This document shows, piece by piece, positions 1 to 7,493 of a stretch of DNA of 18,812 nt. Below the pieces are notes generated by a model. It worked only from the letters and a program-made list of their open reading frames with translations. It made no database searches and was not told where the DNA came from. The stretch covers positions 1-18,812 of the forward strand of contig DATDAH010000076.1 of NCBI GenBank assembly GCA_036525535.1, read 5' to 3'. Positions within the stretch are counted from its first letter, which is position 1. Every line of letters starts with the position of its first letter. Both the position numbers and the translations under genes were made by a program. The DNA comes from DATDAH01 sp036525535. GTDB lineage: Bacteria; Actinomycetota; Acidimicrobiia; Acidimicrobiales; DATDAH01.

Positions 1-261
1 CTGGCCGACCCCGCGGGGCTCCTCCATGTCCTGTGCGACGCCGTGGGCATCGAGTACGACGACGCCATGCTCCGCTGGCCCAAGGGCCCGAAGCCCGAAG
101 ACGGGGTCTGGGCGAAGCACTGGTACCGGTCGGCGCACCGGTCCACCGGCTTCGGGTCGCCGCCGACCACCACGGTCGCTCTCGACGACCACCAGCGGCA
201 ACTGGTCGCGGCGTGCCGCCCGCTGTACGAGCAGCTCCTGGCCCACCACCTGGACGCTTAG
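1..261 (+). CDS. Sulfotransferase-like protein, C-terminal fragment (5' end outside window)
   Basis: The reading frame is open from the first base and stops with TAG, so only the last 86 residues are present. The segment has the pattern of the C-terminal end of bacterial sulfotransferase-family proteins: a Gly-Ile-x-Tyr/Phe-Asp stretch (about residues 16-20), MLRWPKGPKPEDGVWAKHWY (24-43), then a STGF motif (about 49-52). This resemblance is recalled family knowledge; the PAPS-binding motifs would lie upstream and cannot be checked. A sulfotransferase would fit beside a glycan cluster, but some relatives are fused to or confused with branched-chain aminotransferases, so the substrate is unknown. 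Its stop overlaps the stop of the convergent epimerase gene by four bases (TTAG, read TAG on one strand and TAA on the other). Confidence 0.6.
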   Translation: MADPAGLLHVLCDAVGIEYDDAMLRWPKGPKPEDGVWAKHWYRSAHRSTGFGSPPTTTVALDDHQRQLVAACRPLYEQLLAHHLDA

Positions 262-1199
262 CGGCTCCGCGACCAGTCGAGGACGGCCTTGACGCCGTCC
301 TCCAGGGTGACCTGGGGAGACCAGCCCAGCTCCCGCCGGGCCTTGCCGGCGTCGAGGCAGGAACGGTCGAGCTCACCCGGGCGGGCGGCGGCGTAGGTCG
401 GGGGGTCGGTGACGCCCTCGTTCGCAGCCATGGCGGCGTACAGGGCGTTGACGCTGGTCTCCTGGCCGGTGCCGAGGTTGTAGAGGTTCTCGCGGCCCGC
501 GGTGGCCGCCCGGGCGAACGCGTCGACGACGTCGTCGACGTAGACGTAGTCCCGGGTGGCCTCACCGTCGCCGAAGATCGTGCAGGGCGAGCCGGACAGC
601 AGGAGCCCGGCGAAGATGGCCACCACGCCGGCCTCGCCGTGGGGGTCCTGGCGGGGGCCGTAGACGTTGGCCAGGGCCAGCGACGTCCAGTCCACGCCGT
701 GCACGGCCCGGTAGGCCCGCAGGTAGTCGGTGCCGACCTTCTTGGCCACGCCGTACGGGGCGATGGGCAGCTCGGGCTGGGACTCGTCGACGGGGAGCAC
801 AGAAGGATCCGGCTCGCCGTAGATCGTCCCGCCACTGGAGGCGAAGACGACCTTGCGAACGGCGCCTTCCCGGGCTCCTTCCAGGACCCGGAGGAGGCCG
901 ATCACGTTGATGGAGGCATCGAGGGCCGGTTGGGCCACCGAGACCCGGACGTCGGCCTGCGCGGCCAGGTGGTAGACGACCTCGGCCCCTGACGCGGCCA
1001 CGATCTCGCTCGTCGCCGGGTCCCGGATGTCCTTGACGTGGACGACCAGGCGATCACCCGCCTGACGGGCCGCATCGAGGTTGGCGTCCGCGCCGCTGGA
1101 GAGGTCGTCGACGACGACGACCTCGTGGCCGTCAGCCAGGAGGCGGTCGACCAGCGTCGAGCCGATGAACCCGGCGCCGCCGGTGACCAAGGCTTTCAT
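258..1199 (-). CDS. galE: UDP-glucose 4-epimerase-type extended SDR (GalE family)
   Basis: A 313-residue extended short-chain dehydrogenase/reductase. It shows the N-terminal NAD-binding motif TGGAGFIGS (residues 6-14), a DLSSG-type acidic residue after beta-2 (31-36), the active-site serines in SSGGTIYG (121-128), the catalytic pair Y149/K153, and the substrate-loop motif NVYGPRQDPHGEAGVV followed by RDYVYVDDV. The last two blocks match mycobacterial GalE1-type proteins very well. The expected reaction is interconversion of UDP-glucose and UDP-galactose in the cytoplasm. I prefer ATG at 1199, which gives TGATG with the stop of the upstream nucleotidyltransferase; GTG at 1202 is also possible (GTGA overlap). 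It is the last gene of a three-gene coupled block with that nucleotidyltransferase and a membrane protein. The alternative is another NDP-hexose epimerase, since specificity cannot be read from sequence alone. Confidence 0.85.
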   Translation of the reverse strand: MKALVTGGAGFIGSTLVDRLLADGHEVVVVDDLSSGADANLDAARQAGDRLVVHVKDIRDPATSEIVAASGAEVVYHLAAQADVRVSVAQPALDASINVIGLLRVLEGAREGAVRKVVFASSGGTIYGEPDPSVLPVDESQPELPIAPYGVAKKVGTDYLRAYRAVHGVDWTSLALANVYGPRQDPHGEAGVVAIFAGLLLSGSPCTIFGDGEATRDYVYVDDVVDAFARAATAGRENLYNLGTGQETSVNALYAAMAANEGVTDPPTYAAARPGELDRSCLDAGKARRELGWSPQVTLEDGVKAVLDWSRSR

Positions 1200-2203
1200 C
1201 ACGCGGCCCCCGGGCGACGGACGTCGGTCAGGATCTCGCCGGGCTCGACCACGGCCCCGGCGCCGAGCACGGTCCCGCCATCGACCACCGCATCGGTGCC
1301 CACGACGGCATCGGGGCCGACGACGGCGTCGCGGACGGTTGCCCCGCGCTCCACCCGGGCACCAGGGAGGACCGCACTGTCGACCACACTGGCCCCGTCG
1401 GCCACGGAGGCACCGGCCATGAGCACGGCGTGCTCGACCTTGGCCCCATCGGCCACGGTGGCATCGGCGGCCACGGCGGGCGGGGTGGTGGCCCGATGGC
1501 CGTCGACCAGGTCGAGTTGGGCCTGGAGGTACGTGGCTGGGGTGCCGGCGTCGATCCAGTAGGTCTCGGTCTGGAAGCCGAACAGCCGACCTTCGCCCGC
1601 CAGGGCCGGGAACGTCACCCGCTCGATGGACACCTTCCCCTCGGGATCGATCCGGTTCAGCACCTCGGGCTCGAGCACGTAGGCCCCGGCGTTGATCCAG
1701 CGCGACGGGGCCTGGTCCCGAAGCGGCTTCTCGACGAACTCGACGACCCGGCCATCGGCGTCGATGGGCACCACGCCGTAGCGGGAGGGGTCGTCGACGG
1801 GGTGAAGATGGATCGTTCCCGCCCCACCGGCGGCGTCGTGGAAGGCGACAAGGGCGTCGATGTCAAGGTCGGTGAGGACGTCACCGTTGACCACGAGGAA
1901 GCGCTCGTCGATGCCGGCCTCGGAGGCGGCGAAGCGGATGGCGCCGGCGGTGTCCAGGGGCGAGTCCTCCACGGCGTAGCGCAGGCGTACCCCGGCACAC
2001 TCGGCGTCGGGATAGGCGGCCATGAAGGCGTCCGGCCGGTAGCCGAGGGCCAGGATCGCCTCGTTCACGCCATGCTCGCCCAGGTGGCCGACGACCCATT
2101 CGATCATGGGCCGGTCCACCACCGGGAGCATCTGCTTCGGCGTGGCCAGGGTCAGCGGCTGGAGGCGGGTACCGAAGCCTCCGACCAGGACGATGGCCCT
2201 CAT
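1199..2203 (-). CDS. Sugar-nucleotide pyrophosphorylase with C-terminal left-handed beta-helix (mannose-1-P guanylyltransferase-like)
   Basis: A 334-residue nucleotidyltransferase that should join NTP and a sugar-1-phosphate to give NDP-sugar plus pyrophosphate. Visible motifs are the nucleotide loop GGFGTRLQPLT (8-18) with K23, the metal-binding NGD (106-108), the EKP substrate motif (158-160), NAG (171-173) and YWIDAGTP (215-222). From about residue 245 to 320 it has V/A-x-D-G/A-type hexapeptide repeats of a left-handed beta-helix. This architecture matches actinobacterial GDP-mannose pyrophosphorylases (mycobacterial ManB/ManC type) and also glucose-1-phosphate thymidylyl/uridylyltransferases, so the base and sugar are not certain. 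GDP-mannose would suit the fucose-synthase-like gene at 6526. The ATG overlaps the upstream stop as ATGA, implying translational coupling to the His-rich membrane protein. Confidence 0.8.
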   Translation of the reverse strand: MRAIVLVGGFGTRLQPLTLATPKQMLPVVDRPMIEWVVGHLGEHGVNEAILALGYRPDAFMAAYPDAECAGVRLRYAVEDSPLDTAGAIRFAASEAGIDERFLVVNGDVLTDLDIDALVAFHDAAGGAGTIHLHPVDDPSRYGVVPIDADGRVVEFVEKPLRDQAPSRWINAGAYVLEPEVLNRIDPEGKVSIERVTFPALAGEGRLFGFQTETYWIDAGTPATYLQAQLDLVDGHRATTPPAVAADATVADGAKVEHAVLMAGASVADGASVVDSAVLPGARVERGATVRDAVVGPDAVVGTDAVVDGGTVLGAGAVVEPGEILTDVRRPGAA

Positions 2204-2973
2204 CCCGCGGGCGCCGCCGTCGTGGTGGGAGCCGAGGTGGTGGTCGCCGGACGACCGCCGGGGGCGACCGTGGTCGTGCTCGTCGTGGACGGGTCGAGCG
2301 CACCGGAGTCGATGCCGGCCAGCTCGTCGAGGTCGGCGACGGTGGTCGGCGGCAGGATGTCGTCGCCCTCGGGGACGAAGGCGATCGTGTAGGCCTCGCG
2401 GTCGTTCTTGAAGAAGATGTCGGCCAGGTTGTCGGTGAACACCTGCGGGTCCGTGTCGTTGGCCTCACTGGCGTTGGCCCAGTAGGCGACCTGGACCTGA
2501 CCGTCCTCACCGTCGCACTGGTCCTCGCCCTCGGTGTAGGTGACGATCTCGCCGGTTTCGTCGGGGAAGCTGATCGAGTCGTCGGTCAGCGTGGCCCCGG
2601 CGGCGCTCATGAAGACGCCGATGGTGGCGTCCTCACCCGCCTTGGCCACCTGCTGTGCGGCACCGGGGTGGATGTGGATGACGCCGTCGCCGTGGGTGTG
2701 GGTCCCGTTGGGATCGGCGTCGTTGGTCAACGGGGGCTGGATGCTGCCGCAGATGTCTATGGCGTACGCCGCGTGCCAGTGGTCGGTGACCCCTGGCTCC
2801 AGCGCCTGGGCCTCGTCCTGGGTCCGCGCGTAGAGGATGAGGGAGACCCCCAGGACGCAGACCACCGTGATGGTGGCGGGGAAGAGGAGGCTACGCCGCT
2901 GTCCGCCACGGGACCCACGGCCCCCGGCGCGCGCCGCACGAGCGACTTTCTTGGCTGAAGAGGCCTTACCCAT
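2200..2973 (-). CDS. Membrane-anchored His-rich protein of unknown function
   Basis: A 257-residue protein I do not recognise by name. Residues 1-28 are strongly basic (KK, RRxx, Gly/Arg-rich), followed by one hydrophobic segment at about 29-48, so it is probably anchored with the rest outside the cell. The outer domain starts with a cluster of ordered histidines: HWH (65-67), HTH (92-94) and HIHP (100-103), inside the stretch DPNGTHTHGDGVIHIHP, plus two cysteines (C75 and one near residue 153). Alternating His-x-His triplets suggest metal binding; I recall similar DWHAA...GIHTHGDGVIHIHP proteins among actinobacterial hypotheticals but no assigned role. From about residue 224 a Thr/Ser/Pro/Gly-rich tail (STTSTTT, ATTTSAPTTT) looks like a wall-spanning or glycosylated region. 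It is the first gene of a coupled block with the nucleotidyltransferase and epimerase, which hints at a surface-glycan link. Confidence 0.75.
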   Translation of the reverse strand: MGKASSAKKVARAARAGGRGSRGGQRRSLLFPATITVVCVLGVSLILYARTQDEAQALEPGVTDHWHAAYAIDICGSIQPPLTNDADPNGTHTHGDGVIHIHPGAAQQVAKAGEDATIGVFMSAAGATLTDDSISFPDETGEIVTYTEGEDQCDGEDGQVQVAYWANASEANDTDPQVFTDNLADIFFKNDREAYTIAFVPEGDDILPPTTVADLDELAGIDSGALDPSTTSTTTVAPGGRPATTTSAPTTTAAPAG

Positions 2974-2982
2974 GGCCCGGAG

Positions 2983-2988
2983 AGGGTA
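2983..2988 (-). promoter_or_regulatory. Putative -10 box TACCCT for the His-rich protein gene
   Basis: On the minus strand TACCCT is followed by nine bases and the ATG at 2973. A start site about seven bases after the box would leave a leader of only a few bases. It lies in the 36-base gap after the third glycosyltransferase gene, so the lower block (2973 to 258) may be transcribed on its own. No clear -35 hexamer is visible. The call rests on the TANNNT pattern shared with other starts in the window. Confidence 0.4.
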
Positions 2989-3009
2989 TCGCCCGCCCTG
3001 GCCGGGGCG

Positions 3010-4242
3010 TCAGCGGGCGGCCCGCAACTCGGTGAACAGCGCTTCGTACCGCCGGGCGACGTCGCCGGGAGACGGCCAGGTCTCGACGAAGCGCCGACCG
3101 GCATCGCCCAGCTCCTGGCACCGCCCCGGATCGTCGATCAAGGGCAACAGCGCGTCGACCAGGGCGTCGGGGTCGTCGGGGGCCACGGCCGTGCCCGCCC
3201 CCGCCTCGTCGACCACCCGCGCCACCTCGGTGCCCGGGTCGACGCTGGCCACCAACGGCCGCGAGGCGGCGAGGATCGAGTAGAGCTTCGACGGCACGCT
3301 GGACCGGGCGAAGCCGGTCCGCAGCAGGACGAGATGGATGTCACCGGCCGCCAACACCTCCGCCAGGCGCTCCCGAGGCTGCAGGTCGACGAAGATCACG
3401 TTGGGCAGGTCGTCGGCTTCGGCCCGCAGCGCCTCACGGGCCGAGCCGGCGCCGTTGACGACGAAGACCACGTCCTCCCGACCGGCCAGACGGCGAGCCG
3501 CTTCGAGGACCAGGCCTACGGGCTGGGAATAGCCCAGGTTTCCGGCGTACATCACGACCCGGCGCTCCCCCAGGCCGAACTCGGCCCGGTAGTCGTTCTG
3601 GTGATCCCCGGGGACGACTCGGCCGGTGTCGATGAAGTTGGGGATGACCCGGATGCGCTCCCGCTCCCCCGGCCGCAGCTTGGCCCGGAGGTTGTCGGCC
3701 AGATCGTCGGAGAGCACGGTGACCACGTCCGAGCGGCGGTAGGTGAACCGCTCCAGAGCCTGGGCCCCGGCGATGGCCCGGCGGCCGGTGATCACGCCCG
3801 CCTCGACGGCCACGTCGGGGAAGACGTCCTGGATGTTGAAGACGAACGGCGCTCGTCGGGCCCGCGCCACCGACCAGCCCGCCAGGCCCAGGGTGAGGGG
3901 TGGGGACATGGCCAGCACCGCGTCCGGGCGCTGTCGGTGCAGGAGCCCAGCCAGCCCGGCCAGGACGGTGAACCCGCCGAAGGCCAGGGCGCGGGCGGGG
4001 ATGTTCGTCTTGTCCGTCGGAAACGGGTGGACCCGGGAGACGTGGCCCCAGGCCGTCGCCTCGGTGCGGACGAGACGCCCGTGCCATCCGTGCTCGATCC
4101 GGTGATGCCGGTACCAGGGCAGGGCCGTGACGACGTGGAGGCGGTGGCCCCGCAGGGCCAGCTCCTCGACGATGCTGGTCATGACCTCGCCGGTCGGCGC
4201 GACGTCGGGCGTGAAGTGGGGGGCGATGACGGTCAGGTTCAC
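3010..4242 (-). CDS. Glycosyltransferase, GT4-like (WcaI/WbuB-type)
   Basis: A 410-residue cytoplasmic or membrane-associated glycosyltransferase with two Rossmann-like domains (GT-B fold). The N-terminal acceptor domain begins VNLTVIAPHFTPDVAPTGEV, typical of WcaI-like enzymes, and holds NIQDVFPDVAVEAG (136-149). The donor domain starts near residue 225 with VVMYAGNLGYSQ (229-240) and has VPSKLYSILAASRP (316-329) where classical GT4 enzymes have their E-x7-E motif; this PSKL variant is normal for the WcaI group. Donor and acceptor sugars are unknown. The frame stays open further upstream, but that extension is low-complexity Arg/Pro/Gly and lies inside the previous gene, so I take GTG at 4242, which overlaps that gene's TGA as GTGA. 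It is the third of three coupled glycosyltransferase genes. Confidence 0.85.
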   Translation of the reverse strand: MNLTVIAPHFTPDVAPTGEVMTSIVEELALRGHRLHVVTALPWYRHHRIEHGWHGRLVRTEATAWGHVSRVHPFPTDKTNIPARALAFGGFTVLAGLAGLLHRQRPDAVLAMSPPLTLGLAGWSVARARRAPFVFNIQDVFPDVAVEAGVITGRRAIAGAQALERFTYRRSDVVTVLSDDLADNLRAKLRPGERERIRVIPNFIDTGRVVPGDHQNDYRAEFGLGERRVVMYAGNLGYSQPVGLVLEAARRLAGREDVVFVVNGAGSAREALRAEADDLPNVIFVDLQPRERLAEVLAAGDIHLVLLRTGFARSSVPSKLYSILAASRPLVASVDPGTEVARVVDEAGAGTAVAPDDPDALVDALLPLIDDPGRCQELGDAGRRFVETWPSPGDVARRYEALFTELRAAR

Positions 4243-5387
4243 GAGCCGGACAGCACCTCGCGGTACGCGGCCAGGAGCGCCTCGGCCGAGGCCACCGCGC
4301 TGAACTGGGCCGCCCGGGCCCGGCCGGCGGCAACCAGTCGGGCGTGGTGCTCGTCGTCGTCCAGGAGACGGAGCAGCTCGGTGGCCCACGCCCCCTGGTC
4401 GTCGGCTTCGACGAGCACACCGGCATCGCCCACGACCTCGGGCAGGGCGGTGGCGTCGGCGGCCACGACCGGACAGCCGCGGGCCATGGCCTCGATGACG
4501 GGCGCACCGAACCCCTCGAACCGGGACGGGAAGCCGAGACCCCGGGCCTGGCGCAGGATGGCGGCCAGGTCCCACCACGGGATGCGACCGAGGCGGTGGA
4601 CCCGGCCGTCCAGCCCCAGCTCGCGGATCGTCTCCAGGATCTCCCCCTCCATCTGTCCCTCGCCGCCGGTGAGCACCAGTGAGGCCTCGGGGTGCTCCCG
4701 GACCACGTCGGCGAAGGCCCGCACGAGCGTCAGGTGGTTCTTGTGGGGGTAGGTGATCGCCGGGTAGACGAAGAACGGCGCCTTGATCCCGAAAGCGGCC
4801 TCGACCTGGGCCAGGTCGACCTCACGACCGGGCCCGACCGAGGGCTCGGGGATGCCGTGGGGGACGATCCAGACATGCTCCGGGGGCACGTCGACCATTG
4901 AGAGCAGGGCCTGGCGGCTGTACTCGCTGGGGGTGACGACCAGTCGGGCTGCCTTGGCCGACCGAGGGAGGACGGCCCGGCTGAACGCCCGCTTGGCCGG
5001 GCTGAAGTTCTCCGGCTGCAGCAGGGGTTGCACGTCGTGGACGGTCAGGAGACCGGGCACCGCCCGGACGGCCGGGAGGATCCCGCCGGCGTGGTGGACC
5101 ATGGCCACGCCGTGGCGACGGCACTGGAACGCCAGCCACGAGCTCTCCGCCGCCACCCGGACCGACTTGTCCCTTCCCGTGAGGGACAGCGTCACGGTCT
5201 CGATCCGGTCGGTCAGCTCCGGATGGGCCTCGATGAAGGGTCGTAGCGCGAACAGCACCAGGTCGACGTCGGGCGGGGCCACATCGAGGATGCCGTCGAG
5301 GGTCCGGACGGTGTACTCCTCGCTCCCCCCCACCACACCGGGCACGAGCCAGAGCAGGTTGACGCCGACGCGGTGGGGCGCGGTCAC
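4239..5387 (-). CDS. Glycosyltransferase family 4 (E-x7-E type)
   Basis: A 382-residue retaining GT-B glycosyltransferase. The N-terminal half contains the Gly-rich loop VPGVVGGSEEY (15-25), VHDVQPLLQPE (117-126) and the inter-domain TPSEYSR (152-158). The donor domain has PAITYPHKNH (209-218), the counterpart of the G-x-x-x-P-R-K-N region, and the signature EGFGAPVIEAM with E291 and E299, which contact the nucleotide-sugar donor in GT4 enzymes. It should transfer a sugar from an NDP donor to a lipid-linked or growing glycan; donor identity cannot be read from sequence. GTG at 5387 gives a GTGA overlap with the upstream glycosyltransferase gene and begins just before the conserved N-terminal strand. 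Sequence further upstream in frame is Arg/Gly-rich read-through of the neighbour and is excluded. Confidence 0.87.
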   Translation of the reverse strand: MTAPHRVGVNLLWLVPGVVGGSEEYTVRTLDGILDVAPPDVDLVLFALRPFIEAHPELTDRIETVTLSLTGRDKSVRVAAESSWLAFQCRRHGVAMVHHAGGILPAVRAVPGLLTVHDVQPLLQPENFSPAKRAFSRAVLPRSAKAARLVVTPSEYSRQALLSMVDVPPEHVWIVPHGIPEPSVGPGREVDLAQVEAAFGIKAPFFVYPAITYPHKNHLTLVRAFADVVREHPEASLVLTGGEGQMEGEILETIRELGLDGRVHRLGRIPWWDLAAILRQARGLGFPSRFEGFGAPVIEAMARGCPVVAADATALPEVVGDAGVLVEADDQGAWATELLRLLDDDEHHARLVAAGRARAAQFSAVASAEALLAAYREVLSGS

Positions 5388-6472
5388 GCGACGGCCTCGT
5401 GCACGACATCCATCATCGCCGCCGCGGTGGCGTCCCACGTCAGCTCGGCGGCCCGGACCCGGCCGGCGGCGCGGCGGCGGTCGGCCTCGGCCGGATCGTC
5501 GAGCACGGCGGACAGGGCCCCGGCCACCGCACCGACATCGGTCGGGTCGACGGCGCCACCCACCCCCGCGACCAGTTCCTCGGTCGCCGTCCCGGCCGAC
5601 GTGACCACCGGCGCCCCCTGGGCCATCGCCTCCAGGACCGGCAGCCCGAAGCCCTCGAGGAGGCTCGGGTAGCAGAACACCGCGGCCCCGGCGTAGAGGG
5701 CGGCCAGATCGGCGTCGCTGACGAAGCCGAGGGCTCGGATGTCCTTGCGCTCACCAATGAGCGCCCCCAGGTCCTCCTGCCAACCGTCGGGCCCGGCCAC
5801 CGCGAGGAGGAGGCCGGGGCGGGCGATCCGGGCGAACGCCTCGATGAGCCCGGGCAGGTTCTTGCGGGGCTCGATGGTGCCGGTCCAGAGGACGTACTCC
5901 TCGTCCAGGCCCAGGCGGGTCCGCACCTCCGTGATGGCGTGCGGGGTGACCGGTTGGGGCGTGACACCCCAAGGCACGTGGCGGAGCCGACCCCGGTCGA
6001 AGCCGTGGGCGGCGCAGTCCTCCAACGTGGCCTGCGAAGGGCAACAGACCAGGTCGGCCTCGGTCCGGGCCAGAGCGAGGGCTTGCCGGTAAAAGCCCTG
6101 CGCCCGGCGGGGATGGTGCTCTGGGTGGTGCAGCGGGGCGAGGTCGTGCACGGTCACGATCAGGGGCACCCGGCGGGGCGGGACGGCCACGCCGCTGGCC
6201 CACACCGCATCGACCGGCCCGGTCGCCCGCTCGACGGCAGGTCGGCGCAGCCGGTGCCAGGACGCATACAGCAGTGGGCGGGGCAGGCCCAGCTCCCAGA
6301 CCGGGACCGGGGGCCCATACGGCTCCGCGGGTGGATGGCCGTGGCGGGCGGCCACGCCGACGAGCTCGACGTCGGCGCGCCGGCCCAGCGCCTCCACGGA
6401 GCGGAGAACCGAGGTCGCGGTCCCTCCGGGCACGCGGTGCCAGCATTGTTCGAGGGTCACCGCGAGCCGCAC
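5384..6472 (-). CDS. Glycosyltransferase family 4 (E-x7-E type)
   Basis: A 362-residue GT4 glycosyltransferase and first gene of the coupled glycosyltransferase trio. It shows VPGGTATSV (14-22), VHDLAPLHHPEHH (108-120), the interdomain CPSQAT (144-149), GTIEPRKN (198-205) and LLEGFGLPVLEAM with E273 and E281. The GTIEPRKN block is characteristic of mannosyltransferase-like GT4 proteins, so mannose or a related hexose is a reasonable but unproven donor; GDP-mannose could come from the nucleotidyltransferase at 1199-2203. GTG at 6472 begins at the conserved first strand (VRLAVTLEQ). An ATG at 6526 would add 18 residues with no family-like features and would overlap the divergent gene's start codon, so I reject it. 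The likely promoter lies within the 53 bases shared with that divergent gene, but no convincing -10 box faces this way. Confidence 0.86.
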   Translation of the reverse strand: MRLAVTLEQCWHRVPGGTATSVLRSVEALGRRADVELVGVAARHGHPPAEPYGPPVPVWELGLPRPLLYASWHRLRRPAVERATGPVDAVWASGVAVPPRRVPLIVTVHDLAPLHHPEHHPRRAQGFYRQALALARTEADLVCCPSQATLEDCAAHGFDRGRLRHVPWGVTPQPVTPHAITEVRTRLGLDEEYVLWTGTIEPRKNLPGLIEAFARIARPGLLLAVAGPDGWQEDLGALIGERKDIRALGFVSDADLAALYAGAAVFCYPSLLEGFGLPVLEAMAQGAPVVTSAGTATEELVAGVGGAVDPTDVGAVAGALSAVLDDPAEADRRRAAGRVRAAELTWDATAAAMMDVVHEAVA

Positions 6473-6511
6473 CGGGCGAGTGTTGCAGGGGTTGGGCGAA
6501 ATGCACGCCGG

Positions 6512-6517
6512 TAGCGT
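6512..6517 (+). promoter_or_regulatory. Putative -10 box TAGCGT for a leaderless fucose-synthase-like transcript
   Basis: TAGCGT is separated by eight bases from the ATG at 6526, the spacing expected when transcription begins at or next to the start codon. There is no purine-rich ribosome binding site before the ATG, which agrees with leaderless initiation. TTGGGC at 6492-6497 lies 14 bases upstream, too close for a standard -35. The box sits in the divergent gap with the glycosyltransferase gene starting at 6472. Confidence 0.5.
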
Positions 6518-6525
6518 GGTGCCCA

Positions 6526-7488
6526 ATGGCCGGATACCTGACCGAGCAGCGCGTCCTGGTGACCGGCGGGTCGGGCTTCCTCGGTCGCGCGGTGCTCGAG
6601 CGGGTGCGGGCCTTCGATCCCGCCCTGGTGGCCGCCCCCGCCAGTGAGGAGTACGACCTGCGGCGGGCCGACGACGCCGTGCGTCTCTTCGACGACGTGG
6701 ACCCGGACCTGGTCATCCACCTCGCCGCGCGGGTCGGCGGCATCGGCGCCAACCGCGAGAGGCCGGCTGACCTCTACCTCGACAACCTGCTCATGGGCAC
6801 CTACGTCCTCGACGAGGCGCGGCGGCGGGGCACGGCCAAGACGGTGATGATCGGGACCATCTGCTCGTATCCCAAGCTGGCCGAGGTCCCCTTCTCCGAG
6901 GATCAGCTGTGGACGGGCTATCCCGAGGAGACCAACGCCCCCTACGGCATCGCCAAGCTGGCCCAACTGGCCCAGGCCCAGGCCAACCGGGAGCAGTACG
7001 GCCAGGACGTCATCTACCTGATGCCGACCAACCTCTACGGCCCGGGCGACAAGTTCAACGCGTCGGTGTCCCACGTGATCCCCGCCCTCATCAAGAAGTG
7101 CGTCGACGCCCACGACGCCGGTGAGGACCACATCGTCGTCTGGGGGACCGGCAATGCCAGCCGGGAGTTCCTGTACGTCGACGACGCCGCCGACGGCATC
7201 CTCCAGGCAGCCGAGCGGTATGACGGCGGTGACCCGGTGAACCTCGGCGCCGACGAGGAGACGTGGATACGGGACCTGGTCCCCCTGATCGCCGAGACCG
7301 TCGGCTTCGAAGGCGAGATCCGTTGGGACAGCAGCTACCCCGACGGCCAACCCCGCCGCCGCGTGGATCCCACGCGGGCCGCCACCGAGTTCGGCTTCAA
7401 GGCAAGCACCCCCCTCCGGGACGGCCTCCGCGCCACCGTGGACTGGTATCTGAGCAACCGCGCAGAGGCCGAAGCGAGGATCCTGTAG
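6526..7488 (+). CDS. GDP-L-fucose synthase-like NAD(P)-dependent epimerase/reductase
   Basis: A 320-residue extended SDR. It has TGGSGFLG (13-20), HLAARVGGIGANRERPADL (65-83) with the VGGI block typical of GDP-fucose synthases, the catalytic Y140/K144 in NAPYGIAK, and NLYGPGDKF (169-177). The epimerase residues also align: C113 in GTICSYPK and H183 in SHVIPALI. In the model family this enzyme epimerises and reduces GDP-4-keto-6-deoxy-mannose to GDP-L-fucose. The GTICSYPK and LWTGYPEETNAPYGIAK blocks place it in a widespread subgroup whose exact product is often unproven, so I leave the symbol (fcl/wcaG) blank. The dehydratase gmd that makes its usual substrate is not in the window. It is a lone + strand gene, ending five bases before the stop of the convergent UDP-xylose synthase gene. 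In-frame sequence upstream of this ATG lacks family features. Confidence 0.82.
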   Translation: MAGYLTEQRVLVTGGSGFLGRAVLERVRAFDPALVAAPASEEYDLRRADDAVRLFDDVDPDLVIHLAARVGGIGANRERPADLYLDNLLMGTYVLDEARRRGTAKTVMIGTICSYPKLAEVPFSEDQLWTGYPEETNAPYGIAKLAQLAQAQANREQYGQDVIYLMPTNLYGPGDKFNASVSHVIPALIKKCVDAHDAGEDHIVVWGTGNASREFLYVDDAADGILQAAERYDGGDPVNLGADEETWIRDLVPLIAETVGFEGEIRWDSSYPDGQPRRRVDPTRAATEFGFKASTPLRDGLRATVDWYLSNRAEAEARIL

Positions 7489-7493
7489 GGCGG

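Noticed and set aside
1240..1480. Apparent short tandem repeats rich in GCATCGG/GCCACGG
   Set aside because: They encode the hexapeptide repeats of the left-handed beta-helix at the end of the nucleotidyltransferase, so they are protein-level repeats and not a DNA repeat element.
4243..4578. Upstream in-frame extension of the WcaI-like glycosyltransferase
   Set aside because: The extra 112 residues are Arg/Pro/Gly low complexity lying within the preceding glycosyltransferase gene; GTG 4242 starts at the family N-terminus with a GTGA overlap.
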